Origin: Ceratothoa steindachneri
Lineage: Eukaryota > Arthropoda > Malacostraca > Isopoda > Cymothoidae
Reading direction: 5' to 3'
Assembly: GCA_963969495.1 (NCBI GenBank)
Contig: OZ018326.1
Coordinates: 3,863,444-3,927,443, forward strand
DNA: 64,000 bases
Within the stretch, counting starts at the first letter, position 1, and each line of letters starts with the position of its first letter. Shown in pieces: positions 1-11,733 of the stretch. A model generated the notes under the pieces. The model was not told where the DNA came from and searched no databases. It saw only the letters and a program-made list of their open reading frames with translations. Position numbers and translations under genes: made by a program.

Positions 1-150
1 ATTGTGTTTGTTATATTCCTTGGTCACGAGGCTGCCGCTATCTCTTCAAATCGCACTCTTAGAACAATAACAGTTGTCGCCTTGCTTGGCCTACCTCAGA
101 GCCTGTGTGCGCAAAATCCCGTATATTTCGCCATAGTTCGAGTGCTAAGA
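1..150 (+). repeat. LTR 3'-end-like repeat, copy A
   Basis: This block is clearly similar to 34321-34461 and more distantly to 53875-54008. Shared landmarks in order are a GTGTTTG...ATATTCCTTGG segment, a run reading TCGCACTCTTAGAACAATAA, and a block ending in CCTGTGTGCG. The 34.3 kb copy lies directly upstream of a Gypsy gag region, so I infer that these are the downstream ends of LTRs from related Gypsy elements. This copy is cut by the window edge and sits about 100 bases before the first host exon. No primer-binding site or internal region follows it, so a solo or truncated LTR is likely. Confidence 0.5.
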
Positions 151-252
151 ATGTATATATTTTACAATTAGTGATAAATACTTATATTTGCTGTAAACTT
201 AATGATCCATAAAAACAGAATTTATTGACAGATATTTATCTTTTTCTTTAAG

Positions 253-413
253 GACGTCCAGATCCGGTTTACAACTGCTCTCAGTTTAACCTTTCTGATT
301 CGGCTGTAAACGTTCGCTGCTCACCTGGATTCAATGGAGGTCTGCTGCAAACGTTTGTCTTGGAACTATATGATAACCACTCTAGCAGACTTATTGCCAA
401 TGTAACAAGTCCT
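253..413 (+). CDS. Sidestep-like receptor, internal exon: first part of fibronectin-III-like domain
   Basis: The exon follows a pyrimidine-rich acceptor (AG at 251-252) and ends at a GTAAGT donor at 414. Its first two bases complete a codon begun in an upstream exon outside the window; the rest is open and ends in phase 0. The protein starts RPDPVYNCS, contains the block CSPGFNGGLLQTFVLELYD and ends ANVTSP. A 'PDPV.NC', 'GF.GGL.Q.F.LE.YD' and 'ANVTS' order is characteristic of the membrane-proximal fibronectin-III-like domain of arthropod Sidestep proteins, cell-surface Ig-superfamily receptors first known from motor-axon guidance. Potential N-glycosylation sites (NCS, NLS, NHS, NVT) fit an extracellular domain. 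The domain continues in frame at 39701. The paralogue within the Sidestep family cannot be told from this part. Confidence 0.82.
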
Positions 414-2569
414 GTAAGTACCTACATATATCCCTTTTCTAATATAAAATAACTTTTATATAATTGTTTAGTTCTGACACCCGTCTATTTCAACATAATA
501 ACATATTAGGAAAACTGGAATAAATCCGGTTGGTATATGTATTATTTTCGTTAAAATAGCCGTATTATTCATTTAAATTATTTATACGCTCCATGTACCT
601 TAATAGCATTTTTGTCAGAATCACATGATTTTTAATAAACCTCGGGATGACGATGAGAAATCATCGGGAGTAAAAAGTAAATGCATAAAGGTAGTATATT
701 TAAAGCTTCTATATATACATATTTGATGGATAAAGTAGCTAATGATAGTTAAGAATACAAAATGACGGAGGGAAAACTTTATATTTTTATCTACATTTGA
801 ATTTCACTTAATTTGAAAGAATTTTCACTTGCATTGGCAGTGTAAACTAAGAGCATAACCAATCAGCCAATTTTGATGAACCCTCCTATCTCCATAAATA
901 TAACTCGAGTACAATTAGTTAAGTAATATATGCAGAAACATTACCATTATATTATTAATGAATCTTATCACCTTTAAAACCATATATTACCATTTAAAAT
1001 GTTTAAAAATTATAGCCAGGAAACCACTGTCTGGTCTTCCGCATAGCATAACAAGAACCAACATGGATTCTTCTTATCAAAGGGCTCTTCTATAAACTTA
1101 TAATCACAACCGAGACTCTTGGGCATCTATTAAAAGCATAGATAAAATAAACCATATAAATTCTAAAAATAAAATATCTAGTAGCTGTTCAATCTGTCTT
1201 AACAAAATTATCATACTTTGATCGTATAATTCCAATGAATTATACGAAGCACCTTTAAACAAACTAAAATACAGACTGATATTTTCTCGCTTTAAAACTC
1301 TAAGTTAAACCACACGTTTCTGGTTTAAAAATCAAGATCTTTTGAAGCACTTTACTCTAAGTATGTCATTAGAATTGTTTTTTGTGTGAAACGGAGTGTG
1401 GCAACTGATCTCAATTAAATTTTGTAATGGATAAGATTACATGAAGGGGATATTATCATATTGAATTCATGTCTACAAGAGATATGAAGTGAAATTCTTG
1501 TTTAAATGTGAAAAATCCTAAAGTAGTAAATCTCTCACAAAAACTTTCAGTAATAAAAACTATCATGTATATTAAGATAATCTTAAAATCATAATACTAT
1601 TTATTTTTGTTCTATAATTAAAATTAAGCTATCAGAGATATTTCCCCAAAAATCACTTACACAGGAGAGCGGATCAAAATTTCCTAGCTGCATCATGTAA
1701 CTTCTCCATAGCTTTTAGCCCAATGTTAGCTAAAAGGCTGTAGATTTGAAAATGGGATCAATAATTAGAAATATGCAGTCCACAAATCTTCGCCATTCAC
1801 AATCAAATAAAGATAGAGGAAGAGAAAGTGTTTGGACTGGTCACCATTTTACAACACAACATTAATCAATTAAACATGATGCCTTGAATATATATTTAAT
1901 TTTTGAGATAAATCGTAGGGAACGTTCCATTAAGTAATACATGAAATAGAACCGAAATAAACTTAGAGTCATTCACCTTTATTCTTTATTCTCTTACCTT
2001 TGACTTTTCTTGCTGCATTCGAATTAACTTCTCATCGGTTTATTCAGATATTGTTAAAATATTCATACTAATTTACAGAGTTTCTCAGTTTTTATAATTA
2101 GTTATTTTATGTCAATGTACACATGACCCATAACGCTTGTAGGTATATTTGAAATTTATGATATAAAAGTTACATATGTTCAGTCGTAATTCATTCAGGT
2201 CTTCTATTCGTTATTATTCAAAACGTTTCTCCTTTATTCCAGATACCTTCACCCTTTAATACAGTAAAGTTTGTGCCTTTATTTGATTTTAGCACATTTA
2301 CTATGTCTATCATTTTAACTAACCACAAAGTTCATTTAGTCTTCCTTCATATTTTCTCATGGGCAAGCTCACTTACGTTGTAGCCTAATTTTGGGGGAAG
2401 TATATTGACTATACTCGTAGCTGTGAATTGTGGACATATTTTAATCTCTAAAATTAAATTTATGAGAAACTAAAATCTTTGATTAAAAACCAGTTATTTT
2501 ACCCGATTGAATTTGAGCAATATTCCCTTTGTTATCAGATAGTTTGAAAAATAAGACATTTAAATGTAT
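414..2569. other. AT-rich intronic sequence, nothing recognised
   Basis: No open frame, repeat family or structured element was recognised here. Base composition is strongly AT-rich with scattered homopolymer runs. Confidence 0.5.
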
Positions 2570-2940
2570 TTTTTTGCCTTAATCTCGTGAAAGTTGTACT
2601 GTTGATGTGCTCCCTTCTGCCCTTGTAACTATGGCTATGGCACCAATGACCCTTAATCTGTAGATTGGGCACGCTGTTAAGGTGATGAGGTAGTCGGGGG
2701 AACGGAATCCTTCTTGGTGGAAAAGGACAGCCTGGTAGTTTGGTACACGGTGCAATCTGACGTTGAACGATGATTCTTGAAGGGAGTTAGATCGTAGTAG
2801 ACGGGCGTGTGACCACAATTGGTCACAGCATCTCGACGTAATGTTTTGTGTGGCCCTGAGTGGCGATAGCACCTGGAATGTCACCTTGGCATTCTTTGAT
2901 GAAGACCCTGTAAGACGCAGTGGCGAAGAGCATAAAAGCT
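2570..2940. other. Unassigned GC-enriched block with a 101-codon minus-strand ORF
   Basis: This stretch is visibly richer in G and C than its flanks, which suggests an inserted or formerly coding sequence. On the minus strand 2884-2579 is open for 101 codons. I see no motif in the translation that I can tie to a family. It is most likely a decayed mobile-element fragment, by analogy with the other GC-richer islands here, but that is inference. Confidence 0.25.
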
Positions 2941-5427
2941 GTATGCCGTTTAGCTTTATTTAAAATACAAAATTTTCTCAGACTTTCTCTCTGATATAAA
3001 GTCTACAAGGGTTTTATACAAGATTTATATGAGCTATTAACTAATTTAATGGAAGTCTTCCAATCTATTATTACGCAGAGGAGATTTCACAGGTTTTAAG
3101 TGGGTCTACCAATACTAATCTAAGAAGGACAGGTCACTTTCGAACACTGCCCGTTTATTTGCTGATTTTACGACCAGTGGGAGGGCATAGACTTTCCTAA
3201 CCTAGCTTAAAGTGGCTAGCACTGGAAACGTATGATTCCAAGCAGAAAAGGATTTTGTTCGTATACCAAATTCCTAGGCATTTTTCTTAGACAAATATTT
3301 AAGAAAATGCATTTTTTCAGCAGTGTCTTGGTTTTGCTGCTCACATGACACGATTTGTGCTGTGATATCATTGAAATTTGGGTAAAATGAAATACAGAAT
3401 TTGGTCAGCAGATGAAAGTTGGATACAAAGGAAAGTTGAGCTTTGAAAATTATGAAAACTTTGTAGACTTCTAACGGTTTAATTCGTATTTATTTGTCTA
3501 TCTATTATCTATTGATATATCTATCTAATTATATGTAAATATGTTTCCTAAGTATAGAAGTGAGAAGCGTGCTTTTCGATTCATCTAACTATGCTATAGT
3601 TAATTTGGGCTCTACATCGTGGGTGTTATTTTATATAGTTACTACCGGATGTAGTGCCTGCGTGCAATATTCTTGTTTTCGTTAAATGATGATGGGTATT
3701 GCTATGGTTAAAATAAGAGATACAATAACTACAGCTTTAGTAACATACGAAATAGGTGGCATTTTATCAAGGATTTTTTGCATGGTGGTTTTGGTAGTGG
3801 TTAAGAGGTTCAAGCTCTTCGCTTTTCAATTCTATAGCTTGAAACGGGTGAACGGTTACAAGCTTAAGCGACTACTTAAAGATTTCGGTTTGAAAATCGG
3901 GAAATTCACATTTTGGAGATTTATGTAGTTTATGCAAAGAGATGCAATGCGTTGGGGATTATATACTCCGGTATCCTCAGTATCGATGGAACAACCAGGG
4001 GAAATTTGACTGATGTATAGAAGTATGACTGTGGTTCTATTTGAGGGACAATTTTTGATAGCCGGGGTAGGTATAGAGATTTAAATCTAGGTAGCCAGGC
4101 CGAAAGGGATTGAAACTGGTGGGTTTGATGGATACTCTATAAATTCAGAAGTTGGAAGGTGACGATTTTCGAATACAAGTGGTAATCCCTTGAAACAAAT
4201 AAGTATGCAGGAGTATTAGAATAGTACTAGCGACTAATACGCGTATCATTTGAGAAGGGTTTAGGAAACGGTCTCAGGCGGTAAGCAAGATAAGGGGGTT
4301 GTCGAAGGTGTAAGGTTGAATTCTTGAATTTTTCCTACTTAAATTCTTAAAATAAACGAACTGAAATTAATTTTTTATCAGGAAAATTTTATTTACTAAC
4401 TACCGAAAGAATCTATCCAGGTCATCTTAGAGAAATACAAAAAATTTAGTAAAAATAAAATAAAACCAATTTCCAAAAAAATAAATAACGAGCGAGCCTG
4501 ATAAAATTAGGGGCATTTCCTATATTTCAGTTATTGGTAAACCATTGAAGTGTAATTTTAGAAATAAAGAACTCAAGAATGTAGAGATAAATAATGTAAA
4601 GAATGTTTCGCATCTTGGTTTGGAAAAAGTCACGTATGGATAAGAAATTAGTTTGATTTTTATCACCATGTGATCACAGCTTTAATCAAGATATGACTTG
4701 TGCATATCTGCCATTCAATAATTTGTTAATCGATTCATATTGTCGGAGCTATTTTACAATGTTCAATGGTAGCAGACGACCATTAAAGGAAACAACTGTT
4801 GCCGTATTTGCGGATCTAGGATAATGTCAAAGTAAGAAATATCCCTAGAGACCTCAAATCTTTACGATTCTATATCTCGAAAACGATGGATCATTGGACT
4901 TTTAATAATTTTATAACAATTCTTACGTAATTTTAGGTATTTGAGGGTTATCCATTATAAAATATTGAAACACATATATATATATATATATATAAAAACT
5001 TTGGTCTATGAACTATCAATATACCTGTATTAAAACTATATTTTAATGTTACTCAAGTGAGAATGAAGAAAAATATATATAGATTATTTATATATTAAAC
5101 ATTAGAATGCCAGATTGGGTTTAATGTGGGCGATTGAATAATATTTTTTTATATAAGACTTCTCTTTAGAAATAAGTAATAATTTCGCCAGTTTATTCAA
5201 TTTGCTTCTATTGTTAAATAAGGACATAAAGCGTTGGCAGTTTATTCGGTTCTAATATTATATTTGTATTGATTTTTAATCTTTTGTTTAATAGTTTACA
5301 TGTAATTCTATCTAATATTTACTGCTCTTTTTAAATCACCTCAAGGACTTTTCTAAAAGCCTATAAATTAAAGATTTTTGTACTCAGTTGTGCGTCAATA
5401 ACACAATTATGTTCAGGAGCTAGAAGA
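2941..5427. other. AT-rich intronic sequence, nothing recognised apart from a short TA run
   Basis: No gene or element was recognised. An 80-codon plus-strand frame at 3686-3928 has no recognisable motif. A short (TA)n run lies at about 4972-4994. Confidence 0.45.
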
Positions 5428-6560
5428 ATATATATATAAATATATATTAGTGTGAATGTGTATCAGACATTCTTGTATGCAGATTTTTTTAAAGACCATA
5501 GTATATTTTGCTTTCACTAATTTTCTTTGGAAACTTTCCTTTTTTCTTATTTTCCTTTTATAGTTCATCTTGTAGATCGCAAACAACTTCTCCTACGTTC
5601 CTCGTTTTTTTAAATGAAATGTGTTTGGTACAAAACAAATTGACTTTAATTACTGAGCTTTCAATCTATGCGATGATCTTTAGAGTGTCTTTTCTCCTCC
5701 TCGCTTGAACGTTAGGTCAAGTGAACGGGCCACTCTAGTGTGAGAGAAATTTTAAAATACTTTAATGTTGGATTTCAGCCCGTAGCCTGGAGGTTGAAAG
5801 CTGGCATTTCTTCTTTAATTAACATGTCTTCTAAGGTGTTCAGTCTGGCTTTATTTCCCTCTATTCTTTTGATCGTGGTGTTATTAACTAATATATCCCT
5901 AGTTAAACTGATGTTATGTACAGTCTCCATATGATTTGGGGGGTTCCATGTTGCAGGTGCATTGTCAAATGCCTCAAAATTGTGGGAGTAGTCATACCAA
6001 CATATTTTGAGTTGTTATGAAGTTTCCATTAGGCATTTCGGCAGGTAAACTCGTAAATTATGTTCGTAGATTTCAGGATCGAGGAGTTTTAGGCAGATGT
6101 TGTTTTTCATAATGAAGTTGTTAACTTTTGTCGTTTTATAATATATAATCATTGGAATCTTATCCGTTTGCTTCTTAACTTTGATGTTACGGTTAACAAT
6201 CTCTTTAATATTTTTTTCGTCTATTTTGTAGGCCGATGATATCTGATTACTATAATACAGTATGATCTTATTTAATGTTTACTAAATTATTTTCATTTCA
6301 ATAGTTTCTTGGAATTTACTTCTTAAAAATGATTGAAGTGGTTTTTCAATTATGCTGTTTGGGAAACCATTGTTCACGAGGGCTTGTTTTATGCCGGAGA
6401 TATATTGATGGAACAGTTCCAACGTGGAGCAGCATTTGTATGCTTGGTGGATTTATGAGACGATTATACGTTTTGGACCTTTAGGACATTTACTATCCAC
6501 GTTCGTGACCAAGAAGATATGTAATCTTGGGTTTCCGAATGTTCTGCGGTTATTCACCCA
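5428..6560 (-). mobile_element. Penelope-like element, 3' fragment (locus 1)
   Basis: Minus-strand translation in broken frames gives a peptide around 6480-6320 (LFHQYISGIKQALVNNGFPN) matching the region after the reverse transcriptase palm of PLEs, where a segment of the type 'H.EI..IKQ.L..N.(F/Y)P' is typical. The same peptide type occurs in the PLE at 42.9-44.2 kb. The left 120 bases (about 5478-5560) also match 42903-43020 of that locus. The 3' end runs into a TA-rich tract at 5428-5450. A degenerate hammerhead-like core lies at 5658-5683 on the same strand. Stops and frameshifts mean it is dead. Penelope-like elements are retroelements that usually pair a reverse transcriptase with a GIY-YIG endonuclease. 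Confidence 0.6.
5658..5683 (-). ncRNA. Degenerate hammerhead-like core in PLE locus 1
   Basis: On the minus strand, CTAAAGA is followed by a short ATC...GAT hairpin and then GAAA. The hammerhead consensus is CTGANGA, stem II, GAAA, so one core base (G5) is changed. It aligns with the better conserved core at 43083-43108. Stems I and III and the cleavage site were not identified. Confidence 0.3.
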
Positions 6561-6640
6561 TCTAATTTTTGATGGGTGACGAACCGCGGGAGCTTTCACA
6601 TTCCCGATTTCTGTTAAAGTAAACACTAGCACTTACAATT

Positions 6641-6664
6641 GATATATATATCTATCTATCTATC

Positions 6665-6750
<86 letters not shown>
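6641..6750. repeat. Compound microsatellite (TA)n(TCTA)n(TA)n
   Basis: About 110 bases of TA repeats are interrupted by a few TCTA units. It directly abuts the 3' end of the PLE at 6751-8170. Confidence 0.95.
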
Positions 6751-6752
<2 letters not shown>

Positions 6753-6797
6753 TAAAACATAAACCTGCTAAAGAAAATGAAATACTTTTTTCTGTGC

Positions 6798-6828
6798 TTT
6801 CGTCTTTAAATTCAAAGACCTCCCCTGG
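6798..6828 (-). ncRNA. Degenerate hammerhead-like hairpin-GAAA core in PLE locus 2
   Basis: On the minus strand a perfect hairpin, GTCTTT then GAATTT then AAAGAC, is followed at once by GAAA, as in stem II of a hammerhead ribozyme. The preceding CTGANGA box is eroded. It lies just inside the PLE 3' end, the same place as the cores in the other PLE copies. Confidence 0.3.
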
Positions 6829-6886
6829 GAATGAGAACAGAAGTATTAGGGAGGCTTTATAAGTGACAGAGACGATATGCTCATTT

Positions 6887-7425
6887 GATTTGAATCCGAT
6901 TGGACGTGATTAAGAATATTAGCGAAATATTTTTTTGTTTGTGATTTTGATTAAATACATGATTGGATTTAAGGCTAAGAGAAATGGGGAAATATATTAA
7001 AGTGGTGCATATAATTTATACAAGCTCATTCCAAAATATTAGGGAAAAGGAATAGCTACAATTTGAAATGGTACTAGTACTTTCGCACGTAAGTACATGA
7101 GCAAATGTCGCCATAGGTACAAATAAGGCACTTTACGCCTTATAATTGCGTACATCTGATTTGAATCCGATTGGGCGTGATAAAGAATATTAGATAAATC
7201 TTTTTTTTTTGTGATTTTGATTAAATACATGATTGGATTTAAGGCTTAGAGAAATGGGAAAATATATTAAATTGGTGCATATAATTTATACAAGCTCATT
7301 CCAAAATATTAGGGAAAAGGAACAGCTACAATTTGAAATGGTACTAGTACTTTCGCAGGTAAGTACATGAGCAAATGTCGACATAGGTACAAATAAGGCA
7401 CTTTACGCCTTATAATTGCGTACAT
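6887..7425. repeat. Tandem duplication, two units of about 271 bp
   Basis: 6887-7155 and 7158-7425 are nearly identical across their length, both starting GATTTGAATCCGATTGG and both ending AATTGCGTACAT. Differences are a few substitutions and a variable T run. The duplication lies inside the connector/3' region of PLE locus 2. Confidence 0.9.
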
Positions 7426-7798
7426 TGGTGAGGTGATGTTTAATAATTTGGAAAGAGAGTTGTTTACGAGGAAAAATCATGATGTGGAAATGTATTTAAG
7501 TACGATGTTGATATCGATGCTGACTGAAGCGTGAGATGTGTTAAAATGGGTTGGTTGAGATGCAGGCAAATGATATATTTTCTTCTAAATTTATCTAGTT
7601 TCTTAAATAGGATGATAGATCATCCTTTTAACCCACAAAGTTCTAACGAATGAGAAGGAAACCAAGAGTTTTCTTCTATGTTATAAATATTTGTAATTAC
7701 TTCGTCAATTATTTCCGGGGAGACAATTTTAAGAGCACAGAAAATAATCGAATTAAAAATAACATATTTGATGGTGTTTAGGTGGTTGACATACAAAT

Positions 7799-8146
7799 GA
7801 AAAACAAGTTTTAATGTAGTTCTTTGCAATTCACTTTATATTTGGAAACCTAGTAAGTTCTATGAATTAGCTCATTTAAAAATGGATGGTTGCAGTCCTT
7901 TTCTCTTTTGTCGGAGCTCTTTAGGCATGTTAAAAACGTATCTACATTAAGATGGTTTGGCCAGAAATATACCAAAAACAAGTTTTGATATGGTTCTTTG
8001 CAATTCACTTTATATTTGAAAACCTGGTAAGTTCTATGAATTAGCTCATTTAAAAATGGATGGTTGCAGTCCTTTTCTATTTTGACGTAGCTCTTCAGGC
8101 ATATTAAAAACGTATCTATATTAAGATGGTTTGGCCAGAAATATAC
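7799..8146 (-). repeat. In-frame tandem duplication of a PLE reverse transcriptase palm segment
   Basis: Two 174-base units (8146-7973 and 7972-7799) each encode a 58-residue block beginning VYFWPNHLN and containing NHPFLNELIHRTY. The period is exactly 58 codons, so the frame is kept from one unit into the next. The first unit is open throughout; the second has gained stops (after HRTY and after KELH). Confidence 0.85.
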
Positions 8147-8170
8147 CACATCATCACATATATCAAGCAA

Positions 8171-8728
8171 ATTAAAAGTGTGTAAGCCTTCAAAAGCAAG
8201 TATGTAATTAACTTCACATAACCCCTAATACAAGTGTGCAAACGAAAGAGAGAGACGAGTCGCCATCAAAATTCCCAACTGTTGTCAATAGTATTGTTCA
8301 CTGAAAGTTATGGCAAAAGCTAAAAAGAGGAGTGAGAATATCAAATTCAAGTGAAAAGAGAAGAGAATACAGGAAAATGGAATTTGATAAAAATGGACAA
8401 CACATAAAAACTTATCATAGTGATAGCGTTGGATTAAAATAACGGAAAAAGCTAACTAATTCAATCAGGGTTGATAATATCATTCGATTTGGATTTGGGT
8501 CCTACTGAAAGGCTAAGATGATGCGTGAGCCAGTATGATAATTGGTACTAAATACTAAGATATATTAACATAAAGCCAATAAGAACACTACAAGAAAGAA
8601 AAAGGCCAAACTGCAAAAAATAATAAAGCATGATAAGTGCACAGAAAAGGAAGAAACAGGCCCACTCAGGTGTAGAAGGAGGCTTGCCTTCTTTCAGCGT
8701 AGGAGCATGTGACTATCACCGAAAAGAC
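8171..8728. other. AT-rich sequence, nothing recognised
   Basis: No feature was identified between the PLE and the LINE end. An A-rich stretch near 8590-8630 may be the 3' untranslated part or poly(A) of the minus-strand LINE that ends at 8729. Confidence 0.35.
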
Positions 8729-9750
8729 TTAAATAAAATGCAGGATACAGGCCTCATCCAAGAACTTAGAGTCCACAAATTTGTGTGGAAGAACAAGACC
8801 AAAGTACAACGGAGACCTGGTTGCGACCGCTCTCCTCCTGGTATCGCGAGTGTAACTTTTGCGAAGAACAGCCAGACTTAAAAGTTTACGGAGAATGTGT
8901 TGAAAATCTTGGGAAGGACTCATTCGTCGAAGTAAGGTTCAGGGAAGCAATTCATTAATTGGCGAGGCGTCCCGCAAGTATGCCCAATTCAATGGAGACA
9001 GAAATGGACCTGAAGCCATCGAACATTCGGGGGTCGTCCATCGGAATATTAGCTTTTTGATAGCAAGTAATTTTAAGTTATTTGTGGCCGTCTAACATCT
9101 TCTTTGTCATGCAGCCTAGAGTTCTGACCTAATTACTGCCTTGTAGTCATATTTTGGGGAAAACCGAAAGGCTGTTCTGGTCAACTCGTCCTAGGCCGAG
9201 TCTTTAGTGCCTTCACCGAACGTCTCATTACCCGAAATCCCTATATGGCAAGGAACATAACAGAATATTATCTCAATATCTGCCAGACTTGATGTAAATA
9301 TGTGGTCTAGTCTATCACGATCCAGCGGGTGGGTAGAGTCTAATACTCCAAGAGCACTCGAGGGGCTTTGTGAGTCGCTTAATCTCAAATTCCGTTCTCG
9401 CAACTCGGAAGGATGCATTATCTTCCCTACAGAGCGGTATATACCAACCAGATCGGTTGCAATGACAGAGACAACGCCTGATAAAGCCCCGTTGATTTTA
9501 AACAGAGGGGATACACCTTGGAAGCCGACCTTATCCCGGGACTTGAAGCCATCCGTATAAACTGGCGTGGTTCCACCGTGACATGCAGTTTGCTCCAAAA
9601 GGGTCGAATGATTTCCAAAGTCAAATGTCGATAAGATGAAGATTGTAAACTATAGTAGGTTTTGCTAACCCAAATACATTGACAACCTAAGAGTGTGAAA
9701 ATATTTAAGGGCTCTGGCGGCAACAATTCTATGGCGATTAAGCTTAAATT
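8729..9750 (-). mobile_element. Jockey/R1-like LINE: ORF2 C-terminus with RNase H domain
   Basis: The minus-strand frame 9598-9191 (135 codons) is an RNase H domain. It has VYTDGFKS with the first catalytic Asp at residue 16, ATDL where families have an acidic residue (Asp 49 in place of Glu), SDSQS with Asp 75, and VPCHIGISGNE at 115-125. Downstream in broken frames are DYKAVIRSEL and NNLKLLAIKK-like segments, then from 8923 PSQDFQHILRKLLSLAVLRK and a final VDSKFLDEACILHFI ending at 8729. That order (RNase H, then a 'HIL..C' region, then a short tail) is usual in insect and crustacean LINEs with an RNase H. Several frameshifts show it is inactive. A 5'-truncated copy is likely, as no RT palm was found upstream. 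Confidence 0.75.
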
Positions 9751-10464
9751 TGGTAAGGAGTTATAAAATATATCATGGGTTTATAAATTGCGAGAAAAGT
9801 ACGATAGAAGAGGGAAATAGTTAAAGGCGATTTTAGTTTCCTCCACTTCCCATTTTTCCCAACTACGGTATCAAATGATTTCCTCGATTTTCCAAGCCTG
9901 GTGGTTACAGATTTAGACTAATTAAGTAGAAATTTGTCGTCGTATTAGTTTTCTAGGGAGAATTTTATAGGTTATTTTAAGTTTTTCTTCCTACATTCCC
10001 TGGCCTACAAGGGGCTGAAATCATATACTGAGGCTGTCAGCACATGTTTAGTTTTCTAGTGTATGTTAGTTTTGGCTAAACAACATACATTGCTCTCACC
10101 AGCGGCCTGAAAAGATGCTATTAGTATGATATTTAAATAAATATTCCGATTAAGATGAAACTTGGCACCGATGTATCAAATGGTATTCACTTCTCTCAAT
10201 GGCTGAAAAAATAACATTGAGTTGAATATTAATAAAAAGTACAGGAAATTCTTGTTTCTTATAGTCTAAAGTTGCAGAGCACCCTGGAAATGGGGAAAGG
10301 ACCTGATCATATTTGAATTTCGAGTCCATCCAAAACAAGGGGTGAATATCCTAAAAAGCGTTCGAAGCAGATAAATCAGGATTTGCCGAAAGTTATCGTA
10401 TTTATAAATTTCCAATCTAAAATATCACTCGTACAATGTTGGGTAGGTCAGTTAGGGTCTTATA
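9751..10464. other. Intronic sequence, nothing recognised
   Basis: No gene or repeat family was recognised between the LINE end and the Tc1-like element. Confidence 0.4.
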
Positions 10465-11733
10465 GCTTGAACCAGGCTAATAGCTTGTTAGGGAAAGGTA
10501 GGATTTATCAGTTCTCTGGGAATCAATTTTAATGAAAATTTTCACAGCTAATCTGTACAATATGACAAAACTAACTTAATTTTTGTATGTTTTGATTATG
10601 CTCTGCTGCAACTTTCAATTTGTATTTCAAACTCATGGATCTGGGGATGAAACATGCTAATAGCATCTATCATTTCAACGAACAGTGTGATTTAGGAAAG
10701 GCTTTAAAGATGAGGAAAAATCTTTCATCATTGAGGAAAGTATTGAAGGCACCTCTGTACGTGTTATTGCGGAAAAGTTAGTTTGCCATGTGTATTTGGT
10801 TAGATGATTTCTAAAGTACACTTCGCAAAGGAAGGAGCATTCCAATTGTCTTCTCACTCCAAGGCAGTTGGAGCTATGGATTAGAAGAATATTGGCCACA
10901 AGGCACTTGTGAATCCCAGAAAAACAAGCAAGGTTTGCCACGTCATAACCAGGACGAAAGAGTCAGGTTGTGGGCACATATAATTGACAAAAAATTGTTG
11001 GCCCAATCAGGGTGACGGATGGGGTTAAGTGCCCTTAGCAGCCTAATCTTGAATAAGGTCCTGGATTCCTAGTTTGAGGACATACCGTTGTCATTTTTAC
11101 AGACTCTAATTTATAAGCATGACAACGTTCCCTCCCATAAGGCCAAGTGTTCTTAGGCTCTTATAGCGAAAAGGGTGACAAGTTGATGGTGTGGTGTCAG
11201 CCTCTCCCGATCTCACCCGAATCCAAAATTTGTGTTTCGTTATTAAACAAGATATTTATGCCAATCCATGTTAATTTTCGTCCTAAATAAGTCTTATGCG
11301 CGAGCAACAAAGCTGCATCAGAGACAGTCAAAACATGCTACTATTAAGAAATTGACAGATTCCAGTCATGATACGTTTTTGAAGTTAACCGACGAAATGG
11401 CCCTCACGTCGAAAAATAATTCGTTATATCGACCAATCGTGTATTATAATTATGGTTTTCTGTTAAATATATATGCAAAGTATGCTTAATGTATATATTT
11501 CTCCTTCCTTTTCTCCAAAATGAGTTATTTTCATTCTTAAGCCATTTGCGTGGTTCACCTCAAAAATGACAAATCTGATATAAAAAGTGAAAGACGTAAC
11601 ACATACTAAAGAAAACGAACATAACTGATGCCATAGTGTGCAGATCATCTGGGACAAGTTTCATCAAAATTGACTTAGAGTGAATAGACAAATCCCAACT
11701 TTCCCTACTAAGCTATTAGTGTGGTTCAGCAAA
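10465..11733 (+). mobile_element. Decayed Tc1/mariner-superfamily transposon with long terminal inverted repeats
   Basis: The left end (from GCTTGAACCAGGCTAATAGC near 10465) and the right end (reverse complement beginning GCTGAACCACACTAATAGC near 11731) are inverted repeats alignable for about 100 bases, including TAGGGAAAG and TCAATTTT(A/G)ATGAAA. Length about 1.27 kb fits the superfamily. Plus-strand translation in broken frames shows an N-terminal helix-turn-helix-like stretch (EESIEGTSVRVIAEKL near 10730), a later HDNVPSHKAKC segment near 11120 corresponding to the 'QDN.P.H' DDE motif, and a C-terminal part in 11268-11489. Frameshifts and stops abolish the transposase. An exact TA target duplication is not certain. 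Tc1-like rather than mariner is a tentative choice. Confidence 0.65.

Larger units (their letters stand above)
6751..8170 (-). mobile_element. Penelope-like element, RT palm to 3' end (locus 2)
   Basis: The minus strand at 8170 opens with LDICDDVVYFWPNHLN, corresponding to the catalytic YVDD motif and following block of PLE reverse transcriptase. It continues with NHPFLNELIHRTY, the counterpart of the usual 'LPFLD.LIHR' motif, and then (7829-7620) FHLYVNHLNTIKYVIFNS and ALKIVSPEIIDEVITNIYNI, matching the thumb region of PLEs with 'SPE.IDEE...IYNI'. The first Asp-Asp pair is kept but Tyr-Val is replaced. The palm segment is duplicated in frame. The connector and any endonuclease (7500-6887) are scrambled by stops and a 271-base tandem duplication. 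The 3' tail at 6751-6830 reaches the (TA)n block at 6641-6750 and carries a hairpin-GAAA core. Confidence 0.65.

Noticed and set aside
5428..8170. CRISPR-like array from the regular repeats at 6.9-8.1 kb
   Set aside because: These are two simple tandem duplications of long units within a PLE, not short repeats with unique spacers, and the genome is eukaryotic.
9300..9560. 86-codon plus-strand ORF
   Set aside because: Antisense of the LINE RNase H domain.
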